A DNA stretch of 15,973 bases. It comes from an uncultured Clostridia bacterium. GTDB taxonomy: Bacteria; Bacillota; Clostridia; TANB77; CAG-508. The DNA is taken from contig CAQRYF010000040.1 in the NCBI GenBank assembly GCA_948875265.1, positions 1-15,973 of the forward strand. The letters run 5' to 3'. Both the position numbers and the translations under genes were made by a program. Shown one piece after another: positions 1 through 7,111 of this stretch; position 1 is the stretch's first letter, and the number at the start of each line of letters is the position of its first letter. The notes under the pieces were generated by a model. That model searched no databases and was not told the origin of the DNA. It saw only the letters and a program-made list of their open reading frames with translations.

Positions 1-15
1 TTATATTATATAAAA

Positions 16-48
16 CAAGTTAGAAAACCTTAAATATTTTCCAACTTG
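16..48 (-). terminator. Rho-independent terminator of the 121-4211 cluster
   Basis: Arms at 16-27 and 37-48 pair over 12 positions around a 9-nt loop. The one mismatch in the plus-strand reading (A22 against C42) becomes a G-U wobble in the minus-strand RNA. In that direction the stem is followed by a UUUU run (positions 15-12) and more A/U. Both points favour termination of minus-strand transcripts about 70 nt after the DUF4870 stop codon. Confidence 0.75.
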
Positions 49-120
49 CACTATTTATATATAAATATAATCTTGGAATATTTGAGTTATTAATATATTT
101 ACACAATTTTCATAAGTTTA

Positions 121-444
121 TTATTCATCTATTTTTTTACCGAAAATAGATTTTGCTATGCCACCTATAACTGGTAATTCTGGATCTTCTTCTTTATTAG
201 CTTTTGAGATTCCCATAACAATACCAATAATATAAATTACCCATAATGCTGTACCAAAAAATGGAATTGTTATAGGGACATAGCTATAAATTATCCTTAT
301 GATAAAATAACCTGCGCTTAAAACAATTGCTTGAGCTGCATGAAATCTTGTATTTTTTTCATTATCTCTCATTGCAAATAAAACAATAAGTCCTCCTATC
401 CATCCAAAAAGATAAGAAATTATTACTTTTCCTTTCTCACTCAT
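121..444 (-). CDS. DUF4870 family small membrane protein
   Basis: A 107-aa protein of the DUF4870 (Tic20-like) family, whose function is not established. It shows the family's hallmark RFHAAQA motif (residues 33-39) after a short first hydrophobic segment (about 8-24), then further hydrophobic segments (about 38-54 and 58-78) and a short polar tail. A longer reading from 498 is possible, but the start at 444 has an AGGGGA ribosome binding site at the right distance and matches the family's usual N-terminus. Its first 8 bases overlap the end of the DUF2752 gene (ATGAGTGA arrangement), so translation is probably coupled. It is the last gene of the cluster, and the terminator at 16-48 follows. 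The family call is firm; the role is unknown. Confidence 0.85.
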   Translation of the reverse strand: MSEKGKVIISYLFGWIGGLIVLFAMRDNEKNTRFHAAQAIVLSAGYFIIRIIYSYVPITIPFFGTALWVIYIIGIVMGISKANKEEDPELPVIGGIAKSIFGKKIDE

Positions 445-742
445 TTCTTTCCCCTTTCCTAAAAATATATTTATACCAACTATATAAATAAACTCCAATT
501 GTCAATGGAAAAACTACTAAACCATTATGATTAAATTCATAAGCTTTATTAAAATCAAAATGTAAAATTGATAAAAATGCCCTTGTCATACCGCAATTCC
601 AGCAATTATTTCCAATAAAATGTTTTATTAAACAAATATTATCTAACATTTTTGAACTAATTGAAATATTATACAGCAATATTAATAACATTAAATTAAA
701 AATTATAAATATTAACAATTTAACTCTGAATGGCATTTCCAT
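437..742 (-). CDS. DUF2752 family small membrane protein
   Basis: A 101-aa protein of the DUF2752 family, function unknown. The diagnostic CWNCGMTRA stretch (residues 47-55) carries the two family cysteines followed by G-x-T-R. Hydrophobic segments lie at about 8-27 and 74-90, and a second conserved stretch, NHNGLVVFP, at about 71-79. The start at 742 is preceded by AAGGAT at good spacing. A second ATG at 736 is possible but less well placed. The first 23 bases lie inside the 3' end of the TM2 gene, and the last 8 overlap the DUF4870 start, which points to translational coupling along the three genes. From general knowledge, DUF2752 genes often sit beside genes for other tiny membrane proteins such as TM2 and CD225 proteins, as here. 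Confidence 0.85.
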   Translation of the reverse strand: MEMPFRVKLLIFIIFNLMLLILLYNISISSKMLDNICLIKHFIGNNCWNCGMTRAFLSILHFDFNKAYEFNHNGLVVFPLTIGVYLYSWYKYIFRKGERNE

Positions 743-929
743 TTTTATCCTTAAAGTTTCCTGTTACTATCATTATAATATCTATTAAAGTCCATATACC
801 ACAACCACCTAAAGTTATTAATTCTAAAATCCCTGTTCCAATTTTACCCACATAAAACCTATGAACTCCTAATGTTCCTAGAAATAGACTTAATAGTACT
901 GTTACTAACCATTCTTTATCACTCTTCAT
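720..929 (-). CDS. TM2 domain-containing protein
   Basis: A 69-aa protein made almost entirely of one TM2 domain: two membrane helices joined by a short turn. The family motif GVHRFYVG is at residues 21-28. The second helix contains the G-x-W-x-x-x-D pattern (G44, W46, D50), and the chain ends in a short polar tail. A GAAGGAG ribosome binding site precedes the ATG at suitable spacing and overlaps the end of the preceding 167-aa gene. Bacterial TM2 proteins have no agreed biochemical function. The gene lies between the 167-aa membrane-anchored protein and the DUF2752 gene, with a 23-bp overlap with the latter. Confidence 0.9.
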   Translation of the reverse strand: MKSDKEWLVTVLLSLFLGTLGVHRFYVGKIGTGILELITLGGCGIWTLIDIIMIVTGNFKDKNGNAIQS

Positions 930-948
930 ACTATATTTTCTCCTTCAT

Positions 949-1452
949 TTAAAATCCTACTACTGATCCTTTACTAATTTGATATTTATCCAACTGTATT
1001 TTGTTTCCTAATATACTACAGTTCAAAAAAACATTATATTCATCTCTATTATCTGTATATACAACAATAGCATCCAGCTTTTCATTTTCAGAATATTTCA
1101 TTATATTTACTCTTTTAAACTTCATATCTTTCATTTTCCCTAACTTAGTATCTTTTTGCATTTTTTCATATACAAAATCACTAAATTCATTAATTGAATT
1201 TTTATTAAATATTTGAACAGTATATTGCTTTAATAAATCTTTAATTGATTCTTCTGTATATTGTGAATGTTTTTCTAAAAACTTCTTTATATGTTTTTTT
1301 TCAAAACCGTTTGTTATTTCTGCATTAATGTCTGATGAACTTATTCCTGTGTTTTTTAGCATTTGCTGTGTTGCTCTATCTTTAAAATTCGCTATTTTTA
1401 TATTTATAAATATAAAAATTGTGATAATTATTATTAGTACTAAAACTCCCAT
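949..1452 (-). CDS. Membrane-anchored protein of unknown function
   Basis: I do not recognise a named family. The 167-aa protein has one N-terminal hydrophobic segment (about residues 2-19) and then a soluble, lysine-rich domain. Residues 43-85 look helical and charged. The C-terminal half (about 110-160) alternates like beta strands and contains phrases such as LDAIVVYTD and YNVFLNCSILG. This helical-then-sheet layout could be an NTF2/Tim44-like fold, but that is only a guess from the pattern. It starts 16 bp after the LPNTG-protein gene and ends 19 bp before the TM2 gene, so it is almost certainly in the same operon. A GAGAAG ribosome binding site lies a few bases upstream. Confidence 0.65.
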   Translation of the reverse strand: MGVLVLIIIITIFIFINIKIANFKDRATQQMLKNTGISSSDINAEITNGFEKKHIKKFLEKHSQYTEESIKDLLKQYTVQIFNKNSINEFSDFVYEKMQKDTKLGKMKDMKFKRVNIMKYSENEKLDAIVVYTDNRDEYNVFLNCSILGNKIQLDKYQISKGSVVGF

Positions 1453-1468
1453 GACTTCTCCTTTTACT

Positions 1469-3007
1469 TTATTTTAATTTTATCTTCCTATATTTTATAT
1501 ATGTAATAATACCTATTAGCCCTATACATGTAATAAGTACAATTATTATTTCTTTTATTCCTGTGTTTGGTAAAATTTTATTAGCTATTGTATTATCTAT
1601 TTTATTTGTGTTTTCTATTTGTAGATTTTCTTGCAGCTGATTATCCATCCTCTTTTGTAATTTTATTTTGGGACTACTATCTAAAATAAGTTCATTTTCT
1701 TTTTCTTCTTGATCTTTATATGTAAGTACAACTTTTTCATTTGTGTCTATTTCTTTATCTAGTAATTCTTTATTATCTATATCTTTAATTTTTAGTTTGT
1801 ATTTTAGTGTTGCTTCCTCATTTCCTTTTAATAATCCTATATCCCATATTATTGTTCTATCTTCTTTATCTATAGAATTAGATATTGTTCCCCTACTTGG
1901 TTGTCCTACATATTCAAAATCAAAATATTCTATGATATCTTTAGGAAAATAATCAGTTACTTTTACATTACTAATATCTGGTTGTATAAGCTCTTTTACA
2001 TCTTTATAAATATTTTCAGTTATAATAGTATCAATATTAGTGTCATTAAAACTATACATTTTTCCATAAGTTGGGTTATCCATTGTTCCATACAACTTTT
2101 GGACATATGGGCTTCCATCAAAATCTAATAACTTCTCTCCTGTAGATGTATGGTACCAAGTTTCATCATAACTTGTGTCATCTGGTCTTAATAGGATAAA
2201 TGATATATCTGAATCCTTTAATGTCATAATCTCACTTCTGGTATAATTAGCAATATTTTCATGTTTTGCTTTTATTCCCTCTTCTGCTGTACTATATTCT
2301 GAAAACCATCCATAAGTAACTTCGCTATGTACTCCTATAGCTATATCTGGAACCCCATCATATAACGAAATCAAAATTTTATTTACATTATTTGAATAAC
2401 TTCTATTTGCTAGTCTAATAGCAGCCTGTAAATTATTATGATATATATTTTTTGAAGAATTCATGTGTTGCAAACTATTTTTAATTATATCCAAATTATT
2501 AGTTAATTCTACTACTATTTCAGAATTTTCAGCAGTGCCATCAACCATTCCTTCATCTTTTTCTCCTGTAACCATATTACCATTTTCGTCAATGCTTCTA
2601 TCTCTAATAGTACCTGTAATTCCAATAATTCCAATTTTTGTTTTTGTATTAGCTCTGAAAATATTATTTGATAAGTTTTCTATATCATTCATATATTTTG
2701 TTAATTTCTCATTATCTTTTACAATATTTTCAGAAACAATTATATAAACTTCTGTATTTTCATATAGCTCTTCCTTTTCTGTTTCTTTTTTTGTGTTAGA
2801 TAATTTTAGTTCAATAGTCACTTCTCCTTCTTCTGAGTTAGTCTCTACTATTTGCTTTGATATATATCCTTGGTTATCTTGCAAATACTTTGTTTCACTT
2901 ATATCTTGTGTTACATTTAAAATATTCCCCCTGCTACTTGCATATGTAATAGAACTAATAATAACTATTACAATAAAAACACATGTAACTATCCTTAATC
3001 TTTTCAT
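1469..3007 (-). CDS. vWA-like surface protein with LPNTG sortase signal
   Basis: A 512-aa predicted cell-wall-anchored protein. It has a signal peptide (about 1-24, ending TYA/S), a von Willebrand A-like domain (about 85-340), a beta-rich domain (about 347-455) resembling the DUF11/Cna-B-type stalk domains of Gram-positive adhesins, a polar linker, and a sorting signal: LPNTG at 479-483, a hydrophobic helix, and a basic tail. In the vWA part the first strand reads EVYIIVSENI, so the MIDAS D-x-S-x-S motif is missing, while the later LYDG segment (D217) is kept. Metal-dependent ligand binding may therefore be lost. GGGTGG precedes the ATG. It lies 136 bp after the 355-aa gene and 16 bp before the 167-aa gene. 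The sortase that would anchor it is not in this window. Its ligand is unknown. Confidence 0.8.
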   Translation of the reverse strand: MKRLRIVTCVFIVIVIISSITYASSRGNILNVTQDISETKYLQDNQGYISKQIVETNSEEGEVTIELKLSNTKKETEKEELYENTEVYIIVSENIVKDNEKLTKYMNDIENLSNNIFRANTKTKIGIIGITGTIRDRSIDENGNMVTGEKDEGMVDGTAENSEIVVELTNNLDIIKNSLQHMNSSKNIYHNNLQAAIRLANRSYSNNVNKILISLYDGVPDIAIGVHSEVTYGWFSEYSTAEEGIKAKHENIANYTRSEIMTLKDSDISFILLRPDDTSYDETWYHTSTGEKLLDFDGSPYVQKLYGTMDNPTYGKMYSFNDTNIDTIITENIYKDVKELIQPDISNVKVTDYFPKDIIEYFDFEYVGQPSRGTISNSIDKEDRTIIWDIGLLKGNEEATLKYKLKIKDIDNKELLDKEIDTNEKVVLTYKDQEEKENELILDSSPKIKLQKRMDNQLQENLQIENTNKIDNTIANKILPNTGIKEIIIVLITCIGLIGIITYIKYRKIKLK

Positions 3008-3143
3008 TTTATTTCCACCCTTTATTTAAATCTCAATACTTAACATTGTACATTTTGCTTTTTACTGTTGTATAATAATTTTTCTATGTTGTATTATTTA
3101 TACTTATCTGTTTATGTTTATGTTTCATGTTTGTATCCTTTAA

Positions 3144-4211
3144 TCATAATAGCTGTTCTTCGATTTTTTTCTCATAAATATTCATGTTTTCCTTAGATGC
3201 ATTTATTCCATTTATTGATACATAAATTTCTATATACATACTTTCATTTGGTCTAAAATAAACATAAGCTGATTCCTTTTTATTATCATATAGAATTTTA
3301 TATTCTTTCCCATTATATTTAAAATCATATGCTTCTTTTTCTTTTATTCTATTTTCATATTCATCAGATTCAATTGTCTTAATTGCAAATTTCATTTTAT
3401 TTCCTTCTATATCTTCACTTTTATACCAAATTTTACCTTCATATAAATTATCATATTCAACAATCCCTTTTGGTTCTTTAATATAGATATTATATTTATT
3501 TAATGACTTTGCTATAATATCTCTAGCAAATTTATACTCGCTCAAATTTACATTATTATTATCAAAATCAGTATATTCTAATCTATTATCATTTGTTTCT
3601 TTAGAGACTTTATAAACATTTAGTTTTTCTACTATCTTATTAAATACTTCTTTAGCTTTTATTTCTGTATCACTTTCATCATCTAATAATCCAAAGTCAA
3701 TCGCCTTTATACTATACTCTTCTTCTGAATTTTCATGATTTTCTAAAGAAAAATATATATGGTAATATATATCGTCTTCTAAATCTTCTTTTGTTAAAAA
3801 CCATCTATTATTCTTTTCAATAATTTCATTATCTTCTCTATCAAAATAAGTTTCTTCTATATCTATTGAAATATCTTCATCTCTAAATTTAATGCCCTTT
3901 GAGCTCATCCCATTTAATTCTAGCTCAATATTACTGTTATCTTCTTCCAATTCTAAATAATCTTTTTCAAAAATAACTTCTTTGTTTTCATCAATTGTTA
4001 TAGCATACTTAGGATTATCTGTATCATACAATAAAATTGCTAATTTATTATTTTCTCCTTCTTTATTGTTTATATAATTAATGTTTTTAGATTTTATGTC
4101 CTTACTTTCCTGAACACTTTTTGATGTTTTTCCCTTTGATATCATTAATATTCCAATTACTAATATTATTACAAATATAATACTAGAAATAATTAAAATT
4201 TTCTTTCTCAT
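3144..4211 (-). CDS. Orphan membrane-anchored extracellular protein
   Basis: I do not recognise this 355-aa protein. A basic N-terminus and a single hydrophobic helix (about 5-25) fit an uncleaved anchor or signal peptide. There is no lipobox and no cysteine anywhere in the chain. The rest is soluble, very acidic and rich in Asn, Lys, Asp and Glu, with alternating hydrophobic patterns suggesting beta structure and a helical middle (about 180-240). This fits an exported domain facing outward. GTAGGATG upstream serves as the ribosome binding site. It is the first gene of the envelope cluster, separated from the LPNTG protein by 136 bp in which I see no terminator, so co-transcription is possible. 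A promoter with a leader of about 350 nt lies upstream (4570-4598). Confidence 0.65.
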   Translation of the reverse strand: MRKKILIISSIIFVIILVIGILMISKGKTSKSVQESKDIKSKNINYINNKEGENNKLAILLYDTDNPKYAITIDENKEVIFEKDYLELEEDNSNIELELNGMSSKGIKFRDEDISIDIEETYFDREDNEIIEKNNRWFLTKEDLEDDIYYHIYFSLENHENSEEEYSIKAIDFGLLDDESDTEIKAKEVFNKIVEKLNVYKVSKETNDNRLEYTDFDNNNVNLSEYKFARDIIAKSLNKYNIYIKEPKGIVEYDNLYEGKIWYKSEDIEGNKMKFAIKTIESDEYENRIKEKEAYDFKYNGKEYKILYDNKKESAYVYFRPNESMYIEIYVSINGINASKENMNIYEKKIEEQLL

Positions 4212-4708
4212 GTTTCATCCTACTTTCTATATTTTTTATTTATATTCACTTTCATTCACATTTTATTTCAGTCTTATTTTTATATCTTCTACAAATGATA
4301 AAATTTCTATTATACTTAAAACTACAATAATTGAGATTACAAATTTATTCTGGTACTTGTTAATATTTAATTTGGTATTATTTAATTATCAATTCGGCTT
4401 TATTAAAATACCTCTTCTATATGTGTGTTATTTCTTATTGCTTAATTAATATTTATTAATTATTCATCTATTATTTTTACAGATAGATTCATTCTTGTAG
4501 TTTTATTATTTTTACTAAAAACCCCCTCTCTTCTCTTTTCAGTATATCTTTTGATATAAATCTAATTAAATTTTAATTCTTTAGTAAGAATATGTCAATA
4601 CTATAGAACTATTTTTTTTACTTTTTTATTTCTATAGTTAGTTTTTATGTCTGTAGCTTAATAATATAATATAAGTATATATTAATATTAAGAATATGGG
4701 GGTTTTCC
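4212..4708. other. Gene-free stretch with possible gene debris
   Basis: About 500 bp with no convincing gene. It holds a good minus-strand promoter (4570-4598). On the minus strand there is a 40-codon open frame without a start codon (4263-4385), whose middle reads like a membrane helix (KFVISIIVVLSIIEILSFV) followed by a basic end. Just upstream, other frames give short protein-like phrases (such as RNNTHIEEVF) and an orphan GAAGAGG. This may be a decayed small membrane gene. On the plus strand, a TATAAT at 4665-4670 could be the -10 of the regulator at 4709, though the matching -35 is poor. A plus-strand frame from 4210 has no ribosome binding site and is not believed. Confidence 0.5.
4570..4598 (-). 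promoter_or_regulatory. SigmaA-type promoter, minus strand
   Basis: On the minus strand there is a perfect TTGACA (4598-4593), a 17-bp spacer and TAAAAT (4575-4570), a near-consensus vegetative promoter. It points toward the 355-aa gene, leaving a leader of about 350 nt. Nothing else on that strand lies in between except the degraded open frame. Confidence 0.6.
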
Positions 4709-5054
4709 ATGGATGAAAAAGAAATAAAATCAATGAGAATGAAGAAAATTGGTAATCAAATATATTCATCTCGTAAGAAATTACGGATACACAAGAGAAG
4801 TATTAGCTGAAAAAAGTAATATTTCCCCAAATTATTTGTATAATATTGAAATAGGAAATAAAGTTCCTAATGTTTTAATATTTCTAGATATTTGTAAATC
4901 TTTAAATATCCCTACAGGAATAATATTAAATCCTGCTCTTGAAAGTCGATTCAACTCATTTGTCGAAGATATATCTTTTGACTTTAATAAACTATCAAAT
5001 AAAGAAGTTGAATTAATAAAAAACTCTATACATTTTTTAGCGAATAAAGATTAA
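4709..5054 (+). pseudogene. XRE-family HTH regulator, frameshifted
   Basis: A Cro/C1-type helix-turn-helix repressor of about 114 residues that is split between two frames. The ATG at 4709 has a GGGGG ribosome binding site and reads MDEKEIKSMRMKKIGNQIYS then SRKKL, the expected first helix, but this frame meets TGA at 4808-4810. From about 4785 the next frame continues with GYTREVLAEKSNISPNYLYN and IEIGNKVPN, the rest of a classic HTH, and runs to TAA at 5052-5054. Removing one base, most simply C4784, restores a continuous domain with normal spacing between RKKL and GYT. The downstream part alone (TTG at 4749, no good ribosome binding site) would lack a proper helix 1. It may be a true pseudogene, a phase-variable state or a sequencing error. 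Its target is unknown. Confidence 0.75.
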
Positions 5055-5080
5055 TAAGATAATTATAATATTATCTTATT
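5053..5080. terminator. Terminator between convergent genes
   Basis: A perfect 10-bp inverted repeat (5053-5062 with 5071-5080) and an 8-nt loop overlap the regulator's stop codon and end just before the comEA stop on the other strand. The plus-strand side is followed by TTTATTTTAT, a good U-rich tail. In the minus direction the tail is poorer, so it acts mainly on the plus strand and perhaps on both. Confidence 0.65.
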
Positions 5081-5081
5081 T

Positions 5082-5765
5082 TTATTTTATAGTAATCAAA
5101 TCCTTAATCTTATTATACTTACTCTCCCCAATTCCACTTACTTCCTTTATATCTTCTATATTTTTAAATTTTCCTTTTTCATTTCTATATTGAATTATTT
5201 TTAATGCTGTAGATGGCCCAATTCCTGGTAATTCCTCTAATTGTGTTTGTGTTGCATTATTTATATTAACTTTTAATGTTTTTCCGCTATTAGTATTGCT
5301 AGTATTATCGTCTTTATTATTAGATATATTTACTTTATCATCTTTTTTTATATATTCTTCTGTATTATCATTATTGTTTTGAATATCTTCTTTATCATTA
5401 ACACTTGGTACATATATTTTCATTCCATCTTCTAAAACATATGCTAAATTTATTTTATTTATATTTGCATCTTCTTTTAAACCTCCAGCTTTATCAATTG
5501 CATCTGATATTCTACTATTTACTTTTAATTCTACTATACCTTCATTATTAACAGCTCCAGTAACATGCACAATTATTATAGTATCACTATATTCTTCTTT
5601 AGAATCTTTGTTATTATCCTTTGTCATTTCTTCTATTTCTAAGCTTTCATCTTGAACTTCATTTGATACATTATCTTTTGCATATACATAGTAACAAATT
5701 GCAATTGTAATTATAATTGCTAATATTGCTAATACTATTTTTTGCTTTTTATTTAAATTATACAT
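5082..5765 (-). CDS. comEA: ComEA-type competence DNA-binding protein
   Basis: A 227-aa membrane-anchored DNA-binding protein. In the family it captures double-stranded DNA at the cell surface and passes it to the ComEC channel. It has an N-terminal membrane helix (about 9-28), an acidic linker, an SLBB domain (about 62-121, with IIVHVTGAV and GMKIYVPS at its ends), a second Asn/Asp-rich linker, and a C-terminal pair of helix-hairpin-helix motifs (about 164-227). The latter include VNINNATQTQLEELPGIG and the second hairpin VSGIGESKYNKI. The ATG is preceded by AGAGAGGAA at usable spacing. No comEB or comEC lies next to it. It is divergent from the carboxypeptidase gene and convergent with the broken regulator. 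The family call is strong; whether the cell is transformable is unknown. Confidence 0.93.
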   Translation of the reverse strand: MYNLNKKQKIVLAILAIIITIAICYYVYAKDNVSNEVQDESLEIEEMTKDNNKDSKEEYSDTIIIVHVTGAVNNEGIVELKVNSRISDAIDKAGGLKEDANINKINLAYVLEDGMKIYVPSVNDKEDIQNNNDNTEEYIKKDDKVNISNNKDDNTSNTNSGKTLKVNINNATQTQLEELPGIGPSTALKIIQYRNEKGKFKNIEDIKEVSGIGESKYNKIKDLITIK

Positions 5766-5795
5766 AACGATTCCTCTCTTTCTTTTTAAAAATCA

Positions 5796-5824
5796 TTGAA
5801 AATTTCTCTAAAATACTGTATATT
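5796..5824 (+). promoter_or_regulatory. SigmaA-type promoter of the carboxypeptidase gene
   Basis: TTGAAA (5796-5801), a 17-bp spacer and TATATT (5819-5824) lie about 30 bp before the carboxypeptidase start, in the 91-bp gap shared with divergent comEA. The AGGAGA ribosome binding site follows at 5841-5846. Confidence 0.55.
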
Positions 5825-5856
5825 ATGTTTATATTATTTTAGGAGATAAATAAAAA

Positions 5857-7071
5857 ATGAAGATAAAAAAAATATTTGTACCACTAATCATGTTAATATT
5901 TATATTACTTAGTTCTGTAACCGTTTTGGCAGATAATTCAGAACCTAATTTAACTGCTAAGTCAGTTATCTTAATAGATAATAGAACTAAAAAAATATTA
6001 TATTGTAAAAATGAGAATGAAAAAATGTATCCAGCGAGCACAACTAAAATTCTAACTGCTATCTTAGCTTTAGAACATTGCAATTTAAATGATATTGTTA
6101 CTGCAAGCTATGATGCTATTATGACTATCCCTTCTGGTTATACAACTGCAGATATTCAAATTGGTGAGCAATTTACTGTTGAACAATTACTTAGTCTTCT
6201 ATTAGTTCATTCAGCAAATGATGCTGCAAATATTTTAGCTGAGTATGTTGGTGGATCTGTAGATAGCTTTGTTTCGATGATGAATACAAAAGTTAATGAA
6301 TTAGGTTTATCTAATTCTCACTTTACAAATTCTTATGGAAAACATGATGATAATCATTATTCAACTGCTAATGATTTATCTGTTATTTTTCAGTATTGCC
6401 TAAGAAATGAAACTTTTAGAAAGATTGCTGGAAGCGCTTCTTGTGCTATCCCTGCAACAAATAAATATGGAACTAGATCATATGCTTCTACAAATGAACT
6501 TTTGATACCAAACAATTCATATTATTATCATTATCTTACTACTGGTAAAACTGGGTACACTTCACAAGCTAAAGGATGTTTAGTTTCCTCAGCATATAAA
6601 GACGGATTAGAATTAATTAGTGTTGTTCTAGGATCAGATAACCGTTTTTCTGAAACAAAATCATTATATGAATATGCATATAATAATTATTCTATTAAAA
6701 ATATTGTATATGAAAATAATATAGCTACACAAATTGAAATTCCAAATGGTTCTATTGATACTAAAAAATTAGATTTATTAGTTTATGAAACTATTCCTGC
6801 TTTGATTAAAAATTCTGAAATAAATAATGGGATTAATCCTGAAATAACTTTGAATCAAAATATTTCTGCACCAATTGAACAAGGTTCTATATTGGGAAAA
6901 ATTAAATACACTATAAATGGTGTAGAATATACTACTAATTTGATTGCTTCTCATAATGTAGAAAAGTCTAAGTTATCAGTTTATATTTTATATGCAATTT
7001 CCTTGATAGTACTTCTACTTAGTATATTTTTATGTTTCTTTTTTATAAAAAAGAAACGTACTTCTATATAA
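5857..7071 (+). CDS. dacF: Serine-type D-Ala-D-Ala carboxypeptidase (S11)
   Basis: A 404-aa low-molecular-weight penicillin-binding protein that trims the terminal D-alanine from peptidoglycan stem peptides outside the membrane. The signal peptide is about 1-25 (VLA/D). All three active-site motifs are present: S61-T-T-K64, S119-A-N121 and K231-T-G233. The catalytic domain covers about 30-265 and is followed by a beta-rich C-terminal domain (about 280-365) as in PBP5/DacF. The chain ends in a true membrane helix (about 376-398) with a KKKR tail instead of the amphipathic helix of E. coli PBP5. AGGAGA lies 10-11 nt before the ATG, and the promoter at 5796-5824 is close. It is a single-gene unit closed by the hairpin at 7076-7104. 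The symbol is the usual one for clostridial and bacillar members; dacB or dacA naming is also possible. Confidence 0.92.
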   Translation: MKIKKIFVPLIMLIFILLSSVTVLADNSEPNLTAKSVILIDNRTKKILYCKNENEKMYPASTTKILTAILALEHCNLNDIVTASYDAIMTIPSGYTTADIQIGEQFTVEQLLSLLLVHSANDAANILAEYVGGSVDSFVSMMNTKVNELGLSNSHFTNSYGKHDDNHYSTANDLSVIFQYCLRNETFRKIAGSASCAIPATNKYGTRSYASTNELLIPNNSYYYHYLTTGKTGYTSQAKGCLVSSAYKDGLELISVVLGSDNRFSETKSLYEYAYNNYSIKNIVYENNIATQIEIPNGSIDTKKLDLLVYETIPALIKNSEINNGINPEITLNQNISAPIEQGSILGKIKYTINGVEYTTNLIASHNVEKSKLSVYILYAISLIVLLLSIFLCFFFIKKKRTSI

Positions 7072-7075
7072 ATTT

Positions 7076-7104
7076 GATAAGAGAGAATTAAGTTCTCTCT
7101 TATC
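7076..7104 (+). terminator. Strong terminator after the carboxypeptidase gene
   Basis: A perfect 12-bp stem (7076-7087 with 7093-7104) and a 5-nt loop begin 5 nt after the carboxypeptidase stop and are followed by TTTTGTTTTATTT. The hairpin lies between convergent genes. On the minus strand it follows the LCP stop but has only a weak U-run, so it may also end that transcript less efficiently. Confidence 0.9.
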
Positions 7105-7111
7105 TTTTGTT

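Noticed and set aside
3090..3135. Short tandem TTTATG-like repeats.
   Set aside because: Only two or three imperfect copies are present in AT-rich DNA, so chance is sufficient.
3008..3143. A terminator or promoter between the 355-aa gene and the LPNTG-protein gene.
   Set aside because: A weak imperfect inverted repeat is present but lacks a U-run in the minus direction, and no convincing -35/-10 pair was found.
4210..4449. A 79-codon plus-strand open frame rich in Phe, Ile and Tyr.
   Set aside because: It has no ribosome binding site, starts opposite the 355-aa gene's own start codon, and its composition is what T-rich DNA gives by chance.
4749..5054. The downstream frame alone as a complete regulator starting at TTG 4749.
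   Set aside because: It would lack a proper first HTH helix and has no ribosome binding site, while the frame from 4709 supplies both.
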